A DNA stretch of 64,000 nt from Rhizophagus clarus. Taxonomy: Eukaryota; Glomeromycota; Glomeromycetes; Glomerales; Glomeraceae. The stretch covers positions 310,001 through 374,000 of the forward strand of contig BLAL01000049.1 of NCBI GenBank assembly GCA_015698045.1, given 5' to 3'. Made by a program: the position numbers and the translations under genes. The notes beneath the pieces were generated by a model. The model had not been told where the DNA came from. It worked only from the letters and a program-made list of their open reading frames with translations, and made no database searches. Shown here piece after piece: positions 13,001 through 24,363 of the stretch (position 1 is its first letter; every line of letters begins with the position of its first letter).

Positions 13001-13321
13001 ATTTAATAAAAAAAACGATTCGCAACTTTATTTTTTGACACTTTAAATAAAAAATGTTGCGAAACGTTTTTATAGATGATTTGATTTGATAAAAAAAATA
13101 CCAAAATAGTTTCGTGATGTTTTTTTTACTAAAAATGGTTTTTAATATCGGTAAATCGGTTCAGTTTTTGGTAATTATCGATCAGTTTCGATAATCATCA
13201 ATACCGATACCAGTCGGTTTCAGTAATCATCAATACTGATACCAATCAATTCGGTTCGGTATCGGTTTTTGCAAAAACTGAACCAAACTGAACCGATCGG
13301 AGCCCTACTATTATCTGACAT
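10040..13321 (-). pseudogene. Decayed ORF1-like (RRM-like) transposon gene, copy 1, split by a hAT-like element
   Basis: Conceptual minus-strand translation aligns by eye with the better-preserved copy at 47190-48772. Landmarks are a segment reading VQWFPSN, a stop, then TLQKRKKRE (minus strand, near 10490-10525; compare VQWFSGHWTLQQRKKRE in the other copy) and a Lys-rich C-terminus near 10060-10200. The Trp expected in the landmark is a stop, and many other stops and frameshifts occur. The N-terminal part appears interrupted by the element at 11336-13307. On its far side, a Met-Ser-Asp-Asn reading begins at 13321, and on its near side a frame like TSSEISFGAP resumes. The family is probably the first ORF of a retroelement, but this is inference; no reverse transcriptase is attached. 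Confidence 0.6.
11336..13307. mobile_element. hAT-like non-autonomous element, family 1, with dense palindromic core array
   Basis: The termini are inverted repeats: TAGAGCTCCGATCGGTTTC on the left and the reverse complement of TAGGGCTCCGATCGGTTCAG on the right. Start TA(G)R and length suit the hAT superfamily, and the second copy at 60016-60772 has an 8-bp target duplication. No duplication is visible here. Subterminal regions repeat CCGATCGGTTTCAGTA-like motifs. The interior (about 11570-13130) is an array in which AACGTTGCGAAACGTTTTT and its reverse complement AAAAACGTTTCGCAACGTT alternate. They are separated by spacers such as TTGTCACTTTAATAAA and ATCAGTTAATTTAATAAA. There is no transposase reading frame. 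The element sits in the N-terminal region of a dead ORF1-like gene. Confidence 0.75.
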
Positions 13322-13428
13322 TTTTGTATTATTAAATAATAAAAAAAAATAAAATATTATTTTTTTGATTTTGAAAATTGGCAGAAAAAAGTTTTTTTTT
13401 GAAATTAAAATTTTTTTTTATATACAAT

Positions 13429-16044
13429 AGACATCAACTAAAATTTTTTAAAGTTGCTAATTGTTCTTATTAAATCAGTTTAAATCAATTAAAATAAAAT
13501 TTAAAATATAAATAATACATAATATAAACTATTAAAAAACAGAAAATTCAATTAATTGGTTTTTTAATTACTTAACATTAAACCAAAAAAACTTGGTGCT
13601 TTTGTTTTGCTACTTTTTAAAATTTTTAAAAAATCAAAATTTTTACAAAATTGTATTGTGATTTTATAATAAAATAATATAAAATTAATTATTAAATAGC
13701 TTAAATTATTGATTAAAATTAAAAAAAATCAATATTTTTTAATAATAAATTAATTTATTTATTTAATAAATATAGTTAAAAATTATTATAAAACATATAA
13801 AATTTACAATTTAAACTCTTCCCTGAAATCGTTATGACTATTTTTTATTAAAAAATATTTTTTTATTTTTTTCCTGTAGGTTGACTGTTAGAAGGCCAAC
13901 GGTCCCTACACCCTCCTTCCTTTATTTAAAAATACACTTTAAAGCACTAGACTTGGTTGTCATATGTGCTAAACGAATATTTTCAGGGTTTTTCAAGTTC
14001 TCAATATTCCTTTGTCGGTGGCAGCAGTGGCAACAAAGTAACTGAGATAATATATTTGGGAAGAAAACTATACTACGGACTGAGGCTAGGTGGAATATAA
14101 CTGAGATAATACTCGACCTACGACTCATTTATTAGACAAGTTTTCGACTCAAGCGCTTTGCACTTTTATTTTTTCCTTGCCTTTTTTTTAGGCGTTCTTG
14201 CGAAAAAATACTTTTTGGTTTACTCCCATCTAATGATCGGCCTGTCACATGACCAAACATAAGGGGCTTTTTTGTTTGGTTCAATTATAGAATAATCTGC
14301 AGCCCAACATTTGGAACTTTCTGATTTGTCAGATAATACTAAGGGATGATTTTCTCTGGTCTCATTGAGGCGATAATTCGCTCTGTCTTAGTAGAGTACA
14401 CAAGTTGCGCAGTTTTGTTCTTTATTGGAATATTACTACAGTTCTTCTGGACGCGTCTCTACCTTGAGTAGTGTAGACGGATGATTCACTTGATACCATG
14501 GTGACTTTATATTGATGGAGAAAGGTCCTTACGGTACTAGTTGTCTCTAAAAGTCAAGACTGGTTCCAGACTTCTTACATCTTCTGGCAACAGAGGATGG
14601 CTAATTATACATCACACTCCTTTGATACATTTCTAGGTTTATTTACAATTAAATTCCTTTTTTTTTACAATCCCTAGAAATTTTATGTTTTTTCTTTTTT
14701 TCGTAATTTGTTTTTGTTTTTATTTTTTATCCTATTAGGCTTTTGTTTTGTAGCCTTTTTTTTAGAAATAACACTTCGAGTAATTCTTTGAGTCTCGGCT
14801 GCATATCTTATTTCCCTAGCCTAGATATTATAATTTTTAACAATCTTAGTTACAGTTGAATTATTACATTCTTTTTTTTTTCCTTGGTGGTAGTGGTGGT
14901 GATAGGTTGTTACAAATGTTCTTTTTTAATAGAATATTGGGATCTAAGATCCAGCATAGTCTACCCGATAAAGCTTCTTTGGAAGAGGTAAGGTGCTTTA
15001 ATGCACAGGACTGTAAGGGGATTTTACAAGCGTTGTATCTATACAGCGGGGTTTGTAGAGAACGTGGTAAATGTTAGTTAGGTCATCTTTTGGGAGTCAG
15101 TATCATAGTTTAGCTTTTTTTATCCGTAGTTGGTTATGGATATATAGCCAAAACTTTACTGCAGACTAACTCGTTTGAGTATTCGTTGTAAATCTCTTTG
15201 TATTTTTCTTCGTCTTGTCAATAAAAATAAAAAAATAAAAATAAAAATAAAAATAAAATTTACAATTTTTTAGTATGATTTTTTTTGAATAAAATTAAAT
15301 CAAAGATTTTTATAATAAAATAACACTAAATTTTAGATTCTTCTAGTTAAGAGAAATATGCAAAAAAAAATTGCATTTGTAACAGATCTCTAGTTAGTAA
15401 GAAATTGCTTGTTAAAAAATGGTAATGATTTTTATTTTACATATAAAAATGATTTTCACTATATGTAAAATGAAAATCATTACTATTTTTTATTAACTAA
15501 TGATTTTTTACTGACTAGAAGTCCGTTGCAAATGCAGTTTTTTTTCGCATATTCCCCTTAACTAGGAGAATCCAAAGTTTAATATTATTTTATTATAAAA
15601 ATCTTTGATTTAATTTTATTCAAAAAAAACCTTATACTAAAAAATTGTAAATTTTATATGTTTTATAATAATTTAACTATATTTATTAAATAAATAAATT
15701 AATTTATTATTAAAAAATATTGATTTTTTTTTAATTTTAATCAATAATTTAAGCTATTTAATAATTAATTTTACATTATTTTATTATAAAATCATAATAC
15801 AATTTTGTAAAAATTTTGATTTTTTAAAAATTTTAAAAAGTAGCAAAACAAAAGCACCAAGTTTTTTGAGTTTAATGTTAAGTAATTAAAAAACTAATTA
15901 ATGAATTTATATTGAATTTTCTGTTTTTTAATAGTTTATATTATATATTATTTATATTTTAAATCTTATTTTAATTGGATTTAAATTGATTTAATAAGAA
16001 CAATTAATAATTTTAAAAAATTTTGGTGCATTTGTTTTGATGCC
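13429..16044. mobile_element. Long palindromic element (arms of about 390 bp) split by a later insertion
   Basis: The left arm (about 13429-13812) and the right arm (about 15645-16044) are reverse complements with few mismatches. Shared blocks include CTTGGTGCTTTTGTTTTGCT and AATTAATTATTAAATAGC on the left. Between them, 15255-15657 is itself a palindrome of about 400 bp centred near 15455, with TGGTAATGATTTTTATTTTA on one side and TAAAATGAAAATCATTACTA on the other. If the insertion at 13813-15254 is removed, the element is one palindrome of about 1.17 kb. It has no coding capacity. A partial third copy of the arm lies at about 23665-23828. A foldback or MITE-type element is the simplest reading. 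Confidence 0.7.
13813..15254 (+). mobile_element. Non-LTR retrotransposon-like insertion with A-rich tail and 14-bp target duplication
   Basis: The sequence AAAATTTACAATTT occurs immediately before (13799-13812) and after (15255-15268) this 1,442-bp segment. The 3' end is a tail of repeated AATAAAAAT units at about 15222-15254. Base composition is much less AT-rich than the flanks. A perfect target duplication plus an A-rich 3' tail is the hallmark of target-primed reverse transcription (LINE or SINE). Conceptual + strand readings contain short coding-like stretches (for example around 14520-14640 and 14880-15077) with stops. I could not recognise a reverse transcriptase or endonuclease motif, so it is 5'-truncated, very decayed or non-autonomous. 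Confidence 0.7.
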
Positions 16045-16255
16045 CACTATATATATAGTATGAAAATCACCTCTTGTTATACAAAATCTATATATAATTT
16101 CAATAATTTTAATTTTCTATTATGCATCTATAATTACAACTTTTTTTATATTTTATTTTTCAATAAACAAAATTCTATATGATTTAAAAAAAATTTTTAT
16201 ATGATAAATAAACAAATTTTTTTGTTACCTATATATATATTATTTAAGGTTCTAT
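16045..16255. repeat. Dispersed repeat, copy 2 (inverted relative to copy 1)
   Basis: The segment reads as the reverse complement of 8360-8580 with scattered changes. Shared landmarks are the region around TTTTTTTGTTACCTATATAT and the run ATATGATTTAAAAAAAAT. It directly abuts the right arm of the palindromic element. No coding capacity was seen. Confidence 0.55.
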
Positions 16256-17226
16256 GTATCTATTTTATGCTTTTCTTTCTGATACTTGTAACTTGTTTGT
16301 ATGCCTTCAGATCTCAAGTTTTTTAAATGAAAAATACTTTATAGGAGTTGCAGAATACAATGAATTTAAGCTCATTTCATAAAAACATTCTTTGATACAA
16401 AACTCAACTATTATGTATATAGTCAACTATATTGTATTAGGATTTAAATCCATCCAAAGTTTTTTTAAACCCAAAATATTCTTTAAAATCTTTCTAATTT
16501 TATAGGATTAAACTTTAGAAGTGATGATAGGACTAGTAAATTAAAAATTACAAAAAAAAAGTTTAAAATAATTTTTTTTAGTTGGTATTTAAATAGTCCT
16601 AATATTATTACCTCTAGGATAGGATATGTACCTGATCGATGACTGTAAGGTTGATAGGCTAAGATAGTATTTTTTATATGATAATAGATATTTACTTACT
16701 TAGGGATATAGCATAAAAGACAGTTTATAGGTAAAGTTCTTTTAGGATGATAAACAATATAGTTTTCTAATGTAATTATGGATCATGGCTTTAGCTGGAT
16801 TTTGTTGTATGTTTATTGTAATATTCTTTATTTCTATATTCAATAAAAATTACATTAAACTTGTTCCTTCTAAAAGGTAAAAAAAAAAAATAATAATTTA
16901 TTTATATACAATATTAAAATAATCAGTAATTTCATTATTTATTAAACTTTTGATAAAACTTTATAGTATATATAAATTAATAAAAAATATGATTTACATT
17001 ATTTATATTATCTATATAATAATATAGATTTTGGCATAATAATATTTATATTGATTAATTTTACAAAGTGATAATCAATATAAATACAATATTATACAAT
17101 ATTCACAAATTATTATCTAATAAACTTATTAAAAAATACTAATAATATAAAATAAAAAAATAATGTATTATTTTTTAAAAAACATATATAATTATAGTAT
17201 TACTGGTATAATTTATAATTTTTATT
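16256..17226. other. Gene-free stretch downstream of PIG-S
   Basis: No gene was recognised. The part near 16250-16860 is slightly less AT-rich and may be transposon debris. The last 300 bp is strongly AT-rich and would hold the 3' end of the PIG-S transcript. Confidence 0.5.
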
Positions 17227-19378
17227 TTATTTAACTCTTTTATTAATTTTGAAATTTTTAATTTCTCTATGAAGTGCAACAAGTAAAGGTACAGATATTG
17301 GAACAAATAAAGGCATATATATAGCATACTTGTGTTCATCTGGAAAATAAAGCATTGACACCATTGTGGGATCAAAAAATGCAGATTCGGCAAGTTCAAT
17401 TGCTTTTTTTGAGTGGTATAATGCCAGATTATATTGATTATTATATAAATTTGTACAGGACTAAAAATTAAATAAATAAAATACCTTAATAAAAACATTA
17501 AATAATTATCATATTAAATTTATAAATATACCTTTGCCAAATTATCCAATGCCAAAAAAACCTTTCATTATAAATAATGAAATAATAATTAATTAAAAGG
17601 TTAATTAAAATAAATAATATAATAAATTTTACATTAATACCTCTGTTTGGATATGATCTAATACAACCATATTTGGAATCTCTGTCACTAATTGTGACAA
17701 TGATTTTAATGTTGTTATCGAAGTTACAATGTTTTCTGCTATACGTCTCCTTATTAAACTGTCAAACTCCCACATTGTGACTGCTGTATTTGGAGGTGTA
17801 ACAAATTCAATACTAGTTGTTACATCCTGTAGTTGAGGAAAAGTATATATAAATTTCATAATTTTAAAAGTATTTATGAAGAAAACATAAATACCAATGC
17901 ATGCTTTGCTTCAGTCCAAACATCATGAACGCCTAATAATCCTCTTAGCTGCGTTATAAATATTGACATAATTGATTTTAATTCCTCAAGCGAAAAATTA
18001 TGGATTCCGGTAGATCGTTCTGGGTTTTTAATAATTACTCCACCCCATCTTGGTATTAAAAAGGCATTACTTTCCGCAATATTACCTACAATCGTTGATC
18101 AAATTACTGATAAATACTTTAAACTATATAAATATATTATACTTTTTTTCAAAATACCTTTAGAATCTTGAATATACAACGGACTTTGCTCTTTTGAAGG
18201 AACATACAAAATAAAATTCAGTGTTGGATATGATGATACAGCAGATGCAAGATTCCATTCAGCTGCATTTATGAAATGAGGCAGCAATTCCGGCGTCAGG
18301 AAAAAATAATTTTCATCTGCCTTATGATATGGCTCAAATGTTAACCTTGCATAATGCTGAATTTGCGAATCTACTGTCAAATTCGAAATCATGGAAATTT
18401 TATTAACAAAAAATTGTAGGTATTTATCTACTGCCTCTTCTATATCCCAATTTACAAGTAAATCTGAAGGATCTCCGTTCATAAGACTAAATGTTACTTG
18501 ATATTGAGGTGAATATTTCATTGTCCTCATGCTATCTAATTCAACCTTTGAATTAGACAATGGTTCTATTATAAATTTTTTGATCGCAGCTTGTTCTGAC
18601 ATGAACAAACTAACTATGAGATCAGAAACTGTCTTTTCAATTACGCCTATAATTAAAATTCGTTAAATACAATATTTTCCTTCAATAAAAGTAATCCGTA
18701 TTTTAAATCATACTTACTTGTATCCCATTGATTGATTTCTATAATTGCTTGTCTCTGATTTCCCACCAAAACTTTGGTATTTGGATTTGAATTTGTATTC
18801 GGCAAAATGTAAAGTATATATTGTCCATTTTCACTTACCAAATTTAAATTTTCAAGATTTCCTACAAGATATTTCACAAAGAAAAAGAAATTAGATGAAA
18901 AGTACAGATTATCGAAATATATTATTTCTTACCATATTGAAGGTCGTTCTTCCAATCACTCCAATCTAATGATCTTATTTTAACTGGAAATCGTACAGAT
19001 TTTTGACGTTTTCCATTGCTTGCCTCTTTAGAATGATTGACATTGTACCTTGATGCAATTGAATTTTCCAAATTTGAAGATAAATTTGCACAATTAATTG
19101 TACTCGTTTCAACATTAGCAACATAAATTATAAACTGTGTTGGAAATTCGAGATCAAATGCCTAAAAAAATATATATATATAATAATTATTTTATGCGTT
19201 TGAGCGAGAAGCTTTACCAGACACTAACCTCCCAATTTGACCACTCTTCAATTTCAGCAAAAGGTAGCTGTGCGCGATATACCTCAGTAGTTTTCCACCA
19301 TAAAGGTAGACCAAATAAAATAAAAATATAGAAAGAGGTTATAATCAAACGGCGTATTTTACCATTATTTTCTTTCAT
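17227..19378 (-). CDS. PIGS: GPI transamidase component PIG-S
   Basis: PIG-S is a membrane subunit of the ER GPI-transamidase complex, which attaches GPI anchors to proteins. Eight minus-strand exons splice cleanly: 19229-19378, 18933-19161, 18718-18861, 18158-18646, 17895-18085, 17641-17826, 17532-17561 and 17460 down to 17227. The product is about 550 aa. The N-terminus has a transmembrane segment (IITSFYIFILFGLPLWW) followed by the family signature KTTEVYRAQLPF. Family motifs further on are PRWGGV, QLRGLLG near the middle and SAFFDPTMVSMLYFPDEHKYA near the end. A second membrane segment (MPLFVPISVPLLVAL) precedes a short basic tail. The two-helix topology with a large lumenal domain matches the family. 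The gene is intact and diverges from PLAA with 187 bp between starts. Confidence 0.94.
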
Positions 19379-19565
19379 ATTGAGAAGCTTTTCAAAATCA
19401 GATTTATGATTTATTATTTTTATAGCATGTATATAGTAATAATCTACAAAAAAATTTCATCACGTGTGTATCGGGGTGAGGTAGAAAAACCAAAAAGATG
19501 CATATTATACCCCAAATTTTATTTTCGTTTTTTTTTGTTTCATTATCAACGAAAGAAAAACTGAA
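19379..19565. promoter_or_regulatory. Shared bidirectional intergenic region of PIG-S and PLAA
   Basis: Only 187 bp separate the two divergent start codons. The region contains CATCACGTGTGTATCGGGGT, with a CACGTG E-box-like palindrome at about 19460, and polypyrimidine runs near 19530. No TATA box at a convincing distance was seen. Because both 5' leaders must fit here, the promoters probably overlap; that is inference from spacing. Confidence 0.5.
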
Positions 19566-22500
19566 ATGAAGCAGACAAGTCCCTTTCAGCTTTCTTCGAT
19601 TTTATCTGGCCATGATTCAGATGTGAGAAATATAGTTGATATCGGGTTAAATTTTGTAGCTTTCTAACAGTACATATAATTTAATATTAATAGATCAAGG
19701 CTGTCCGAGGACCAAATGAAGATTTGGTTATTTCCGCGTCTCGAGACAAGACGGTACGTAGCTGGTTCAGAATCGGAGCAAACTCTTTTACAGAGAGTAA
19801 ATTGTATTTAGGACATACAAGTTTCGTTAACTCGCTTGTATTTCTTAATCCAACTGCCGAATATACTAAGGGTATTTCAAAACTTCTTTGACCTTAATAT
19901 GTATTGATTAAACTTGCACTTCTAATTAATGATTTATGTCGAAAATTATTATGTAGGTCTTGTAGTTAGTGGTAGCAGTGATAAGACCATAAATGTTTTT
20001 GATCTCGAAAATGCACAAAATCCAATTTATTCATTAATTGGCCATTCTGATAATGTTTGTGCATTAGATGTTACACCATCTGGTTATATTGTTTCTGGTT
20101 CTTGGGACAAGTATGTTTAAAGAATTTTTCTTTACGGAACTAAGTATTCTAAAAATTTCTATTAATGTATCATTACCATAGGACAACTAAAATTTGGAAA
20201 AATTGGCAAGAAGCATGTACTTTAGAAGGACATTCTCACGCTGTGTGGGCAGTTTTAGCAGTAGACGATGACTTGATATTTACCGGTGGGTGTGATTCGA
20301 TAATTTCATATTTTCTCTATAATAAGCTTATTTTTTATTGTTTATATAAAACACCTATTTTTAGGGTCAGCTGACAAAACTATCATAAAATGGCAGAACG
20401 AGAAACGCGTTCAGACCTTATCTGGTCACACTGATTGTGTTAGGGCTTTGGCATTACTACCAGATATAGGTTTCGTTTCATGTGGTAATGATAGGTATGA
20501 ATGATATTTGCATCAATCAATTACAATGAACTTCTAACTACTAAAACGATATTTATCAATTTATTTGCTTTATTAAATTTCCTATTTACAAACTCATTTA
20601 GCACTCTTCGTATATGGACATTAGATGGGGAATGTATCCAAGAATTAAATGAACATACATCCTTTGTGTATAGTATTGACGTATTACCTACTGGTGAAAT
20701 TATATCAAGTGGAGAAGACCGATCTGTGAGAGTTTGGAAAGGTATTTTCAAGTTAATAATTGTTTATTTATTTAATATATATATGTGTAATTCTTTAATG
20801 AGCAATGTGGTGATTTTTTAGATGGTGAATGTATACAAACTATTTTACATCCTGCAACATCAGTATGGTGCGTATCTGCAATGCCTAATGGAGACATAAT
20901 TAGTGGCGCAAGCGATGGTGTGATTCGTATTTTTACAAGGGCCGAAGAACGTATTGCGGAACAGCCTGTCTTAAAGGTATGCATTATTTGCTACCGGTTA
21001 ATAAAATTTGTCTAAATAATAACACAATTTTTATATTATGAATAGGATTTCGATGAACAAGTTTCAAACCATGCGATCCCTGCGTATGTAAAATTGGATA
21101 TGATCATACATTTTTATATTTTATTCTCATAGTTATTCTTATAATTCATAGAAATCAATTAGGAGATTTGAAGAAAGATGAGCTTCCTGGATCGGAGGCG
21201 TTGCTTCAACCAGGTTGCTTATTTGTAAATTTGAAAATTTTTTTTCCTTCGAAGCAATTAGATTGCCTTATTTCGGTTTATATTAAATTTTAGGCAAAAA
21301 GGAAGGACAAGTAATTATGGTGCGAGTACATGAAAAAGTTGAGGCTCATCAAGTATGTATATATATAATAAATAGTCATAATTATTTAGTGCGGAATTAC
21401 CATTTAAATTTAATTATTCATTATTAATTAAGTGGAGCCAAGCCGATCAAGTATGGCACAAAGTAGGCGATGTCGTTGATGCTGTTGGTCAAGGTCGAAA
21501 ACAATTATATAACGGAAAAGAATATGATTATCTGTTCGATGTCGATGTTGGAGATGGGGTTCCACCTTTAAAACTCCCATACAATGTTTCTGGTTTGTAT
21601 TCGGGGTGACACGATATTTTACCCCACCATAACTAATAAATAATATGTTGATTTACTAATAAAATAAATTATTTTCAGATAACCCATATAAAGCAGCTCA
21701 AGAGTTTATTTTGGCAAATGAACTTCCACAAAGCTATTTAGATCAGATTGTGAACTTTATAACTAAAAATGCACAGGGTGCGTCATTGAGCACGAGTTCA
21801 CAATACGTTGACCCATTTACTGGTATAAAAATAATTTTATTTGATGTTTAATATAATTTTGGAAGACTTTGATTCACTTGTAAAATTTGCAGGATCGTCG
21901 AGATATACTCCTTCAGCATCTTCGAATGCTCAAGTAAGATATTATTTATAACATATTATTTATAACGAATTCCATGAGATCCAAATTAAATATTCATTCA
22001 TTTAAAAATAACATAACTGATTTAATTACAGAATACTTTCACTACTAGTATAGATCCTTGGACTCGTCCAGGAACATCGTCAAATACACATCCCGAAAAA
22101 CCCAAGATAATTCCACAGGTAATTATGAGCTTGTTTTATTTTAATTTATTTATACCTCTAAATATTTTCATGATTTATTTTTGTAAATTTTAGAAAACCT
22201 ATCTTACTTTTCGGCAAGCAAACGTCGAAGGCATCTTAAAAAAAATTGGACAAATTAACGAAGTCTTATTGATGAATAAAGAAACTCAGAATATTGCGTT
22301 GACAGCTAATGAACTTTCAACTTTAAAAAAACTGGGTCAATTTCTACAAAATCCTTTAACCAAAACACGTTCATTAAGTGATCATCAAAGCGAATTTGAT
22401 ATTATTCGTAAAATAATCACTCAATGGCCATTTAACAATAGATTTCCAGGTATCAATAAATATAAAATTTTACTTTCACCATTTTAGCAATATTTATTAT

Positions 22501-23400
22501 AGTAATGTACTATTTATCATGTAATAATTGTAGGCATTGACTTATTACGTCTTCAAATTTTATATACTCCAATCCCCGCTAAACATGTTGACAATGATGG
22601 GAGTATCATAAATTTGATCACTAAATTTGCTGGTATTACTACTTGGCCTAAAGATAGAGCACCTGATAAAGATCAAGATACGAATGCAATGTTAGGTTTA
22701 AGAGCATTATCAAATCTATTTAGTATTAAAGAAGGTAGAGATATTTTAGGACATGAAGTTTCCAAGGTAATAAAATTTTAATTGAAATATTTTCAAATAA
22801 TTTAAATTATTAATTAACATATACAAAATTATTTTAGATTTTAGAATTATTATCATCCACATGGGATAAAAACTCAAATAAAAATACTCGTGTTGCTCGA
22901 ACAACAGTATTTCTTAAGTAATTAGACACTTAATATAATTTATAGTATCTTTGCAACTAAATACTTATATTTTTTATTTTGTTTAGCTTTGCTGTTTTAT
23001 GTCAAACAAGTTCAAATGAAAACGAGGATAATATTCTTCAAATAATAGCAATACTGGCGGAGGTATATAACAATTAATTAGTATCGCAAGCAATTAGTAT
23101 TTCAAAAATTAATAAGTTTTTTTAAAATTCTTAGCTTTTTAAATCGGAAATAGATTCCGAGGTTATATATAGAGCTCTTATTACTTTGGGAACATTGGTA
23201 AATATTTAAAAACTATTTATTATTACACATTGCTTTAAATTTTTAGATTAATATTATTTAATAAATTATTTTAGGTTAATCAAAATCAAGCCGCTAAAGA
23301 TGCCACTCTAGTATTTGATATAAAAAATATTTTAAAAATTATGTCTACTAAAGTAAAAGAAGATAGAATCAATCAAGCTATTAATGAAATTATATTTTAA
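19566..23400 (+). CDS. DOA1: PLAA/Doa1 (Ufd3) ubiquitin-binding Cdc48 cofactor
   Basis: Doa1/PLAA binds ubiquitin and Cdc48/p97 and acts in ubiquitin homeostasis and protein turnover. Twenty exons splice to 780 aa: 19566-19622, 19694-19871, 19957-20110, 20182-20285, 20365-20494, 20602-20741, 20822-20976, 21046-21083, 21152-21213, 21294-21352, 21433-21592, 21679-21822, 21893-21933, 22032-22118, 22194-22449, 22534-22766, 22838-22917, 22987-23062, 23135-23197, 23275-23400. Residues 1-300 hold WD40 repeats (LSGHDSDVIKAV, SASRDKTVRSW, VSGSSDKTINVF, IGHSDNV, SGHTDCVRAL, SSGEDRSVRVW). A PFU domain follows (GQVIMVRVHEKVEAHQW, QLYNGKEYDYLFDVDVGDG, KLPYN, NPYKAAQEFI). The C-terminal third is a PUL armadillo-type domain. 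Order and length match the family. The start gives the typical short lead into the first WD repeat. The gene is intact. Confidence 0.96.
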
Positions 23401-23839
23401 ATCTTTTGTTATTACTATTTAATAATTAATTTTTATATAAAAAATTTTTTATAAACTTTTTTATATTTGCACAAGAAAATTTATTATATATTATCACTAG
23501 TGATTATTATTAATATTATATAGTTTTTATATAAACTATTTGGATTAGACCAAGTGGATTATCTGTTTAACATTAACATATGAGGTTCAAAATTTAAGGT
23601 AAATTAATTGGTTAATTTTTCAAGTATGGCACATTTTATTAAAACATAGTTATGATAGATTTTAATACTTTTAAAAAATCAAAATTTTTGTAAAAATTAC
23701 ATTATATTTTATAACAAATAAATGCAAAATTAATTATTAAACAGCATAAATTATTAATTAAAATTAAAAAAAATCAATAATTTTTAATAAAAAATCAATT
23801 AATTTATTTAATAAATATAATTAAATGTAGGTTGAATGG
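23401..23839. repeat. Downstream spacer with a partial third copy of the palindromic-element arm
   Basis: The segment 23665-23828 closely resembles 13625-13785, the left arm of the palindromic element. Shared landmarks are AATCAAAATTTTTGTAAAA, AAATTAATTATTAAACAGC and AATTAATTTATTTAATAAAT. The rest of the spacer is AT-rich with no recognisable gene. Confidence 0.5.
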
Positions 23840-24180
23840 TATTCAAATCAGTCACCAATTAGTTATCAATTAGGTATCTTATTGATAATTGATTGATTCA
23901 ATTGGATGGCCAATTAATAGCTGATTTCTGCTAAAATCTATTACCAATCAGATAGATAGTTGATTAATAATAATTGATAGTTGTAATCAATTAATGATTA
24001 ATTAATTTATAATTGATTTATAATTGATTTATAATCAAATTATAATCAATTATGATCAAATTATAGTTAAATTATGGTCAAATTATGGTTGATTTATAAT
24101 CAATTAATGGTTAATTTATAGTCAATTGATAATCAATTGATAGTTGATTGATAGTTAATTTATAGTTAAATGAAAACTTT
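23840..24180. repeat. Low-complexity ATTGATT/AATCAAT repeat
   Basis: Short units such as TTGATTTATAATTGATTTA and AATCAATTGATAGTTGATTG recur in both orientations for about 340 bp. The sequence is therefore locally self-complementary. It ends before a poly-T run at about 24216-24245. No coding capacity was seen. Confidence 0.6.
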
Positions 24181-24213
24181 TTTTAGAATTATATAACAGA
24201 TAATAAAATTTAT

Positions 24214-24249
<36 letters not shown>

Positions 24250-24363
24250 AAAACAAATACATAAATTTATTAAAATGAATCACGAAAATTACAATGTATA
24301 ATAAAAGTTATACCGTCTCATTTATATGCACTGCAACATCATGTGACAAGTATCTATCATGAC

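Noticed and set aside
11560..13130. Regular repeat-spacer pattern resembling a CRISPR array
   Set aside because: The spacers are not unique, the repeats alternate in orientation, the context is a eukaryotic genome with introns, and the array lies between transposon termini.
14856..15077. 73-codon + strand frame with a GGSGGDR start region, considered as a small gene
   Set aside because: It lies inside the non-LTR-like insertion, has no recognisable domain and is bounded by stops. It is better treated as part of that element.
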